Assembly (NCBI GenBank): GCA_026387515.1
Contig: JAPLLP010000078.1
Span: 8,078-19,178 of the forward strand
Origin: Candidatus Omnitrophota bacterium
GTDB taxonomy: Bacteria; Omnitrophota; Koll11; Gygaellales; Profunditerraquicolaceae
DNA length: 11,101 nt
Direction: 5' to 3'
Part shown: positions 7,526-11,101 of the stretch, one piece after another
Numbering within the stretch: the first letter of the stretch is position 1
How the letters are laid out: each line of letters starts with the position of its first letter
Program-made: the position numbers and the translations under genes
The notes under the pieces: generated by a model
Database searches by the model: none
The model's input: only the letters and a program-made list of their open reading frames with translations
Told to the model about the DNA's origin: nothing

Positions 7526-8015
7526 GACGGAGAGCGGAGCGTTTGTGTTAGACAGGCTGAAATTACGGATATGGATAATCGGGCCGTTATATAACAAGGT
7601 ATGTATTTCGCGTTTTACCAGGACATTGGCCACGCTCCTGGGAAGCGGCGTGCCTATTCTGGGGTCATTAGACATAACTAAGGAGGTGGTGTATAGCAGG
7701 GTATTGGCGAATGTTATTGAAAATGTACGAAAGAGCGTAGAGAAGGGTGAGCGGATAGCTGAACCGTTGAGGATAAGCGAAGAATTCCCTTCGGACGTCG
7801 TGCAGATGATCTCGGTGGGGGAGGAAACCGGCGGTTTAGTGGAGATGCTTAATAAAATCGCCAATTTCTACGACATGAGCATTAATTATAGCGTAAAGAA
7901 ATTAACTACGATCATTGAACCGTTGTTTTTGGTTATAATGGGGATCATGGTAGGAGTTATTATGGCATCAATGCTCATGCCTATTTTCGATATGATAAAG
8001 ACATTGAGGCATTAG
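7455..8015 (+). CDS. gspF: GspF/PilC inner-membrane platform protein, C-terminal fragment (gene broken by frameshift)
   Basis: This is the continuation of gspF in the +1 frame relative to its first half. True gspF sequence begins at about YLFIIFVIAVAYILYRYSR (from about 7470). The second GspF domain follows (FTRTLATLLGSGVPI ... SVGEETGGLVEML), then the final membrane helix (EPLFLVIMGIMVGVIMASM) before the stop at 8013-8015. The TTG at 7455 is only the first possible start codon in this frame and has no Shine-Dalgarno, so independent translation is doubtful. Both halves together span 1141 bp, about 380 codons, against roughly 400 for the family. Sequence quality on both sides looks normal, with no further stops, so the lesion is either recent or an artefact. 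Confidence 0.82.
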   Translation: MPRYTYLFIIFVIAVAYILYRYSRTESGAFVLDRLKLRIWIIGPLYNKVCISRFTRTLATLLGSGVPILGSLDITKEVVYSRVLANVIENVRKSVEKGERIAEPLRISEEFPSDVVQMISVGEETGGLVEMLNKIANFYDMSINYSVKKLTTIIEPLFLVIMGIMVGVIMASMLMPIFDMIKTLRH

Positions 8016-8024
8016 GTTACTGTT

Positions 8025-8120
8025 ACACCCCGCGCTAATCGGCTACCTGGCCCAGATAGGATTTGGGCCAGTGTTCGCCGCAGCGAAAATTGCGCGGGTG
8101 TTCGCTTACTGCGAAGGAGG
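8025..8120 (+). repeat. Structured intergenic repeat R3 (long form) carrying the Shine-Dalgarno of the major pilin gene
   Basis: R3 has the same architecture as R2 with changed stem bases. The outer stem is CACCCCGCGC (8026-8035) with GCGCGGGTG (8092-8100), again with one bulged C. Hairpin 1 is CTGGCCCA (8047-8054) with TGGGCCAG (8064-8071). Hairpin 2 is TTCGC (8074-8078), loop CGCA, GCGAA (8083-8087). The SD hairpin is TTCGC-TTACT-GCGAA (8101-8115), followed by GGAGG (8116-8120). Relative to R2, two outer-stem pairs, two hairpin-2 pairs and one SD-hairpin pair have changed on both sides while pairing is kept. The TTACT loop is invariant in all three copies. Confidence 0.88.
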
Positions 8121-8125
8121 TTAGA

Positions 8126-8593
8126 ATGTTCAGATTTAACAGATTCAAAGGTTTCACAATAGTTGAGCTTTTAATCGTAATCTCGGTAATCGCTATCCTT
8201 ATCGGCCTGGCCCTGCCGCGCTTTAAAGGCATGCAGGATGAAGGTAACATTGCCAAGGCCAAGGGCGAACTCAGGACCCTTCAGACCGGAGTAGAGAGCT
8301 ATGCTATCCACAATAGCAACACTTATCCCATTGGGCTGAGCAACTTGACTACTGCTACGCCTGACATTATAGGCTCTACCCTTCCTACGGATCCCTTTAA
8401 CGGCTCAAATAATTACGGATACGCAACTGACGGCGGGAGTCCGGCTCATTATTATGTTCTCTATTCGGTAGGGACGGGAGGAAGCAGCACCTGTACCTCC
8501 GTAACAGTCAGCACTGCCGGAGTTGTAAGCGAGACTGGTGGCTCAAGCTGTATCTATGTTACCAACGGAGGCTCAAAAGATACGACGCCGTAG
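8126..8593 (+). CDS. gspG: GspG-like major pilin / pseudopilin precursor
   Basis: This is the main subunit of the pilus or pseudopilus, a 155-residue precursor. The class III leader is nine residues (MFRFNRFKG), with prepilin peptidase cleavage expected between G9 and F10. The mature N-terminus FTIVELLIVISVIAILIG has the conserved E5. Then come LPRFKGMQDEGN, an alpha-helical stretch (AKAKGELRTLQTGVESYAI), a TYP motif, and a DPFN...YGY segment like the GspG core. The C-terminal region has two Cys (STCTS and SSCIY) that could close a disulfide loop, more typical of type IV pilins than of classical GspG. Start is ATG 5 nt after the GGAGG of R3; the open frame extends upstream only through repeat sequence. 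The strong repeat-borne ribosome site fits a highly expressed subunit. Confidence 0.9.
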   Translation: MFRFNRFKGFTIVELLIVISVIAILIGLALPRFKGMQDEGNIAKAKGELRTLQTGVESYAIHNSNTYPIGLSNLTTATPDIIGSTLPTDPFNGSNNYGYATDGGSPAHYYVLYSVGTGGSSTCTSVTVSTAGVVSETGGSSCIYVTNGGSKDTTP

Positions 8594-8615
8594 CCTTAAC
8601 CTGATAGCTTAACTT

Positions 8616-8966
8616 ATGCGGGCTTTTACTCTATTAGAGGTGCTTTTGGCAGTAGTCCTCTTGACCCTAGGGTTGGTGTCTATAATCACCAGTCTTAATG
8701 TCGGACTTTTTGCCGGCGGGGTAAATGAAGAGGAGCTTCTGGCAGTAAATCTCCTTAGGGAGAAAGCCGAAGAGGTCCGTAATGCCAATTATTCGAGTAT
8801 TGCTTCAGAGGTCAAGGCGACGGTTACGGAGTTGTTTCAATTCTCGCGCGAGGTTATTGTGACTATCCCGCAAACCAATCTTAAGCAGGTTCAGGTAAAA
8901 GTCTACTGGTTTGCCAAAGGAACCGAAACCAACCTAAACCTGACAACCTATGTCTCAAATATCTAG
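8616..8966 (+). CDS. gspI: GspI/PilV-like minor pseudopilin
   Basis: This is a 116-residue minor pseudopilin, probably part of the tip or initiation complex with the GspJ- and GspK-type proteins downstream. The leader is extremely short, MRA, with Ala rather than the usual Gly before the cleavage site, followed by FTLLEVLLAVVLLTLGL with E5 present. The rest is a helix (EEELLAVNLLREKAEEVRNANY) and a short beta region with VQVKVYW. An in-frame TAA at 8610-8612 leaves only one codon before the ATG, so the start is forced and the short leader is not a calling error. No Shine-Dalgarno is visible, so translation may depend on readthrough of ribosomes from the pilin gene 22 nt upstream. The I-type call rests on position and size and is moderately sure. 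Confidence 0.8.
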   Translation: MRAFTLLEVLLAVVLLTLGLVSIITSLNVGLFAGGVNEEELLAVNLLREKAEEVRNANYSSIASEVKATVTELFQFSREVIVTIPQTNLKQVQVKVYWFAKGTETNLNLTTYVSNI

Positions 8967-9480
8967 GGCGGCAAAAGGTTTTACCATAATCGAGCTGATC
9001 ATCGCGATACTATTGATCTCTATTCTCGTGGGCTCGATATGGCTGGTTTTTAACGTAGGCTTTTCAGCTTATTATAGCCAGTGGAGGCGTTCGGGAGTTA
9101 AGGGAGAAGTAGGTCGGGCCTTTACGCGGTTAGTTAACGAACTTCATCTGGCGGATAACTTGACCAGCTCCCAGGCGGCTTCCTTGACCTTTACCGCGGA
9201 CACAGACTATAACGGAGTTGATGAAACTATAACCTATTCTTGGTCCGGCACGGCAGGGGCACCTTTGCGGAGGAGCAAGAGCGCGCCTTCTCCGGCAGAA
9301 AACCTCACGCTGGTCAATTCCGTGAATAGCCTGGCATTCTCATACTACGGAGCCAATAACACCATTTTAAGTTTTCCGGTTACTCTTTCCAGCGTGCATC
9401 TGGTGGCGGTTAATATTACCGCAAGCGACAGTACTGAGACATTCTTTCTGCGGACCAAAGCATATCTTGAAGATATTTAA
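8950..9480 (+). CDS. gspJ: GspJ/PilW-like minor pseudopilin
   Basis: This is a 176-residue minor pseudopilin. The leader MSQISRAAKG is cleaved before FTIIELIIAILLISILVG, with E5 present. The C-terminal body has the GspJ/PilW pattern: a helix (VGRAFTRLVNELHLA), beta strands including SLTFTADTDYNGVDETITYSW, then LVNSVNSLAFSYYG and a final strand ending TFFLRTKAYLEDI. It overlaps the upstream gspI by 17 nt and has no clear Shine-Dalgarno, suggesting coupled translation. A TGA at 8941-8943 lies two codons before the ATG, so the start is well fixed. Its position between the I- and K-type genes supports the J assignment. Confidence 0.85.
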   Translation: MSQISRAAKGFTIIELIIAILLISILVGSIWLVFNVGFSAYYSQWRRSGVKGEVGRAFTRLVNELHLADNLTSSQAASLTFTADTDYNGVDETITYSWSGTAGAPLRRSKSAPSPAENLTLVNSVNSLAFSYYGANNTILSFPVTLSSVHLVAVNITASDSTETFFLRTKAYLEDI

Positions 9481-9491
9481 CCTCCGTTAAA
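9476..9491 (+). other. Small hairpin at the gspJ-gspK junction presenting a CTCC loop
   Basis: TTTAAC (9476-9481) pairs with GTTAAA (9486-9491) around the loop CTCC (9482-9485), directly before the gspK ATG (9493). The left arm includes the gspJ stop codon. The loop is complementary to a Shine-Dalgarno core, and no Shine-Dalgarno is present for gspK. The stem is weak and A/T-rich, so it may be chance. Confidence 0.3.
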
Positions 9492-9492
9492 A

Positions 9493-10974
9493 ATGCGTCT
9501 TACACAAAAAGGTGGTTTCATATTATTGCTTACCTTTATCTTTCTTATAGCGCTGACTATAATCACTTCCGCTATATTATTTATGATCACGGTTGAGACT
9601 AGGGATATCGGCGCGCAAAACGCGGATAACCAATTACTCTATCTGGCTGAGGCCGGCGTCCAGCGCGCAATGCGGGAGATCAGGGATGAGGCGACTTCTC
9701 CCACGCTGACTACTGGGACAGCGGATCTTCTTGGGTCCGATACCACCGGTTCGATAGGCAACATAACCAACCCTAACTTAATGATGTATGTGGGTGACGG
9801 CACTGCCACCATACATGGCACTTTTGAAGAGGCCTGGCTAAGGACTTTCAACTGCGATTATACTAATGCACAGATTGTTTCAGTTCAGCTTGGGGTGTTG
9901 GCAAGCTGTACAACCGGCGGCCAAGGAGCTACAATAGAAGTTTCCTATACTACTAACGGAGCGTTTTCCCTGACAGGGAACACGGTATTGACCCAGGCGC
10001 TCACTACCACATTAACTAGTTATTTTCAGGATATCACCGTTGACCGCACCTGGGCCTGGGCTACAATAATGAGTTCTAATTTTATCCTGCGCGCCAGGCG
10101 TACCTCCGGCAACAAGGATATAAACCTGGATAGTATGTTTTTAAGAGTGACCTATCAGATTGATACTCTGAGCGAGTCCTGGAATACGGGCTATGCCGTT
10201 TTTCCCATCTCGCTGGGAGGCGGCACCATCCAGTCTGCTGCGATCAGCGATGAATCGGCAAAAGTGCATTTGAATTACGCCTCTACAGCATTGTTAACCA
10301 ACCTGCTGACGAATCTAGGTATTGCCAGCGCAGCCACCAAGGCAGCAGATATCGTTACTTATCGCGGAGCGGCCTTAACCAATCCTTTTGATTCGGTGGA
10401 AGAGTTACAGCAGGTTTCCAGCATCACCGCTGCAGACTTTGCCACAATCAAAGACTATGTCACGGTTTATTCTGCGGCTAATACCTTTGTTACCCGGCCG
10501 GCCGGTCCGCGGGTACCGGTAAATATCAATACCGCTTCTTTTGCGGTGCTTAAGGCAATATTTGATTCTTCCGGGCTTGGGGCTGGAGATTCTACCAGCC
10601 TGGCTAACGATATAATAGCTGCCCGGCCTTTTGTGGGTTTCTATTCGGCGACTTCTGCTTCAAATACCTATTTTTATAATTTCGCGCGCAGCCGGACTTA
10701 TTTATCCACAACCGGTAACCCCGACGAACAAGATGAGGTTTTGGATACCGCGGATGCCTCTCAATTAGTCCCTGTCAGTGGCTCAACGGGTTTCAATTGT
10801 CCGACCTCCGAGCTTTGCTATGCCACCAACTCGTTTTACGTGAATTCGCTGGCCAGTCTAGGGGGGAGAAATTTCAGGGTGAAGACTATTGTTGGCCAAG
10901 ACGGAAGTCATGCTTTCGCGAATTATGTAGGCGACCCGGCACTTAACGGTTATAGAAAAAGGAATTTTGAGTAA
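9493..10974 (+). CDS. gspK: GspK-like minor pseudopilin with large inserted region
   Basis: This is a 493-residue pseudopilin, clearly longer than a usual GspK of about 300-350. The leader MRLTQKGG precedes FILLLTFIFLIALTIITSAIL. Position 5 of the mature protein is Leu rather than Glu, as is characteristic of GspK. The family core is seen in D253-E254-SAKVHLN, the helix-hairpin-helix-like section (ADIVTYRG ... FDSVEELQQV) and N344-INTA. Residues about 70-235 form an insertion rich in Ser, Thr and Gly with strand-like alternation (TIEVSYTT, DITVDRTWAW, FLRVTYQ), perhaps an inserted beta-sandwich. Cysteines occur in TFNCDY, ASCTTGG and near the C-terminus (FNCPTSELCYA). It would cap the pseudopilus tip and block E5-mediated addition above it. 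It follows gspJ by 12 nt with no visible Shine-Dalgarno. Confidence 0.86.
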   Translation: MRLTQKGGFILLLTFIFLIALTIITSAILFMITVETRDIGAQNADNQLLYLAEAGVQRAMREIRDEATSPTLTTGTADLLGSDTTGSIGNITNPNLMMYVGDGTATIHGTFEEAWLRTFNCDYTNAQIVSVQLGVLASCTTGGQGATIEVSYTTNGAFSLTGNTVLTQALTTTLTSYFQDITVDRTWAWATIMSSNFILRARRTSGNKDINLDSMFLRVTYQIDTLSESWNTGYAVFPISLGGGTIQSAAISDESAKVHLNYASTALLTNLLTNLGIASAATKAADIVTYRGAALTNPFDSVEELQQVSSITAADFATIKDYVTVYSAANTFVTRPAGPRVPVNINTASFAVLKAIFDSSGLGAGDSTSLANDIIAARPFVGFYSATSASNTYFYNFARSRTYLSTTGNPDEQDEVLDTADASQLVPVSGSTGFNCPTSELCYATNSFYVNSLASLGGRNFRVKTIVGQDGSHAFANYVGDPALNGYRKRNFE

Positions 10975-10980
10975 GAGATT

Positions 10981-11003
10981 AAAGTTGTAAGTTGCAACTT
11001 TTT
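10981..11003 (+). terminator. Weak candidate intrinsic terminator after gspK
   Basis: AAAGTTG (10981-10987) pairs with CAACTTT (10995-11001) around a 7-nt loop, and the T run continues to 11003. The stem is only 7 bp and mostly A/T, so termination would be weak. It overlaps the proposed -35 region of pilM. Confidence 0.3.
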
Positions 11004-11012
11004 GGCTATAAT
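10985..11012 (+). promoter_or_regulatory. Candidate sigma-70-type promoter for pilM
   Basis: There is an exact TATAAT at 11007-11012 and a 4-of-6 match to the -35 consensus, TTGTAA (10985-10990), with a 16-nt spacer. A start about 7 nt after the -10 box would leave a very short leader before the ATG at 11027. The region is A/T-rich, so a chance match is possible. Confidence 0.5.
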
Positions 11013-11026
11013 AAAATACAGATAAA

Positions 11027-11101
11027 ATGGATATCCGCGGACTTTTTAAAAAAGAATATATCGTAGGTTTAGACATAAGGTCTTACTCTATAAAATTTGC
11101 C
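11027..11101 (+). CDS. pilM: PilM-like actin-fold pilus assembly protein (N-terminus only, cut by window edge)
   Basis: Only 25 codons are visible. The start MDIRGLFKKEYIVGLDIRSYS, followed by IKFA, matches the PilM N-terminus, in which a short basic segment precedes the phosphate-1 loop of the actin-like fold. PilM is a cytoplasmic ATP-binding protein that recruits PilN and PilO to the assembly platform. The usual Gly of GLDIG(S/T) is Arg here (AGG codon), an odd change in a nucleotide-binding loop. There is no Shine-Dalgarno; the upstream bases are A-rich, and a TATAAT lies 14 nt before the ATG. Finding pilM after gspK points to a mixed pilus/secretion operon that probably continues with pilN and pilO outside the window. 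Confidence 0.75.
   Translation, partial: MDIRGLFKKEYIVGLDIRSYSIKFA

Noticed and set aside
2695..8120. R1-R3 as CRISPR repeats
   Set aside because: Only three copies, about 2.3-3 kb apart, variable in length, each before a gene, with no spacer array.
8063..8125. N-terminal extension of the pilin gene into R3
   Set aside because: It would put about 21 repeat-encoded residues before a normal short prepilin leader. The ATG at 8126, 5 nt after GGAGG, gives a standard leader. That two of three repeats are open in frame with the next gene is within chance; R1 is closed by a TGA.

Overview
The window carries bacterial DNA of moderate G+C, coded almost entirely on the + strand. It has two parts. The left half (to about 5060) is a signalling block: a hybrid histidine kinase cut by the left edge, two stand-alone receiver proteins, and a soluble PAS histidine kinase that ends in a degenerate GGDEF-like region and a PilZ domain. 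The right half is a type IV pilus / type II secretion-like assembly operon: a GspE/PilB ATPase, a broken GspF/PilC platform protein, a GspG-like major pilin, minor pseudopilins of GspI, GspJ and GspK type, and the start of pilM at the right edge. Gene style and order resemble uncultivated Omnitrophota-type (OP3) genomes. That assignment is an inference; no rRNA or other phylogenetic marker is present.

Layout: hybrid kinase (3-2297), receiver 1 (2313-2708), structured repeat R1, receiver 2 (2788-3159) overlapping the PAS-kinase-PilZ gene (3156-5057), structured repeat R2, gspE (5181-6875), gspF in two frames (6875-8015), structured repeat R3, gspG-like pilin (8126-8593), gspI (8616-8966), gspJ (8950-9480), gspK (9493-10974), then a probable promoter and pilM (11027 to the edge).

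The most striking feature is the family of three intergenic elements R1-R3. All have the same orientation and fill the only wide gaps before 10974. Each ends in a small hairpin with an invariant TTACT loop, followed at once by the GGAG(G) Shine-Dalgarno of the next gene. A longer outer stem with one bulged C lies before that hairpin. In R2 and R3 the outer stem encloses two more hairpins, forming a three-way junction; R1 has a plain loop there. The arms differ between copies by compensatory changes (five covarying base pairs), so the element is probably selected as RNA. I do not recognise it as a known riboswitch, leader or repeat family.

How the genes may work together: neither stand-alone receiver has an output domain, so the signalling block probably acts through protein contacts. 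The second kinase carries an intact PilZ c-di-GMP motif (RxxxR and DxSxxG), and the ATPase has an MshEN-like N-terminal domain. This suggests, by inference, that c-di-GMP and phosphorylation converge on pilus or secretion assembly. Gene starts at R1, R2 and R3 were set by the Shine-Dalgarno embedded in each element, which shortens the longest open frames.
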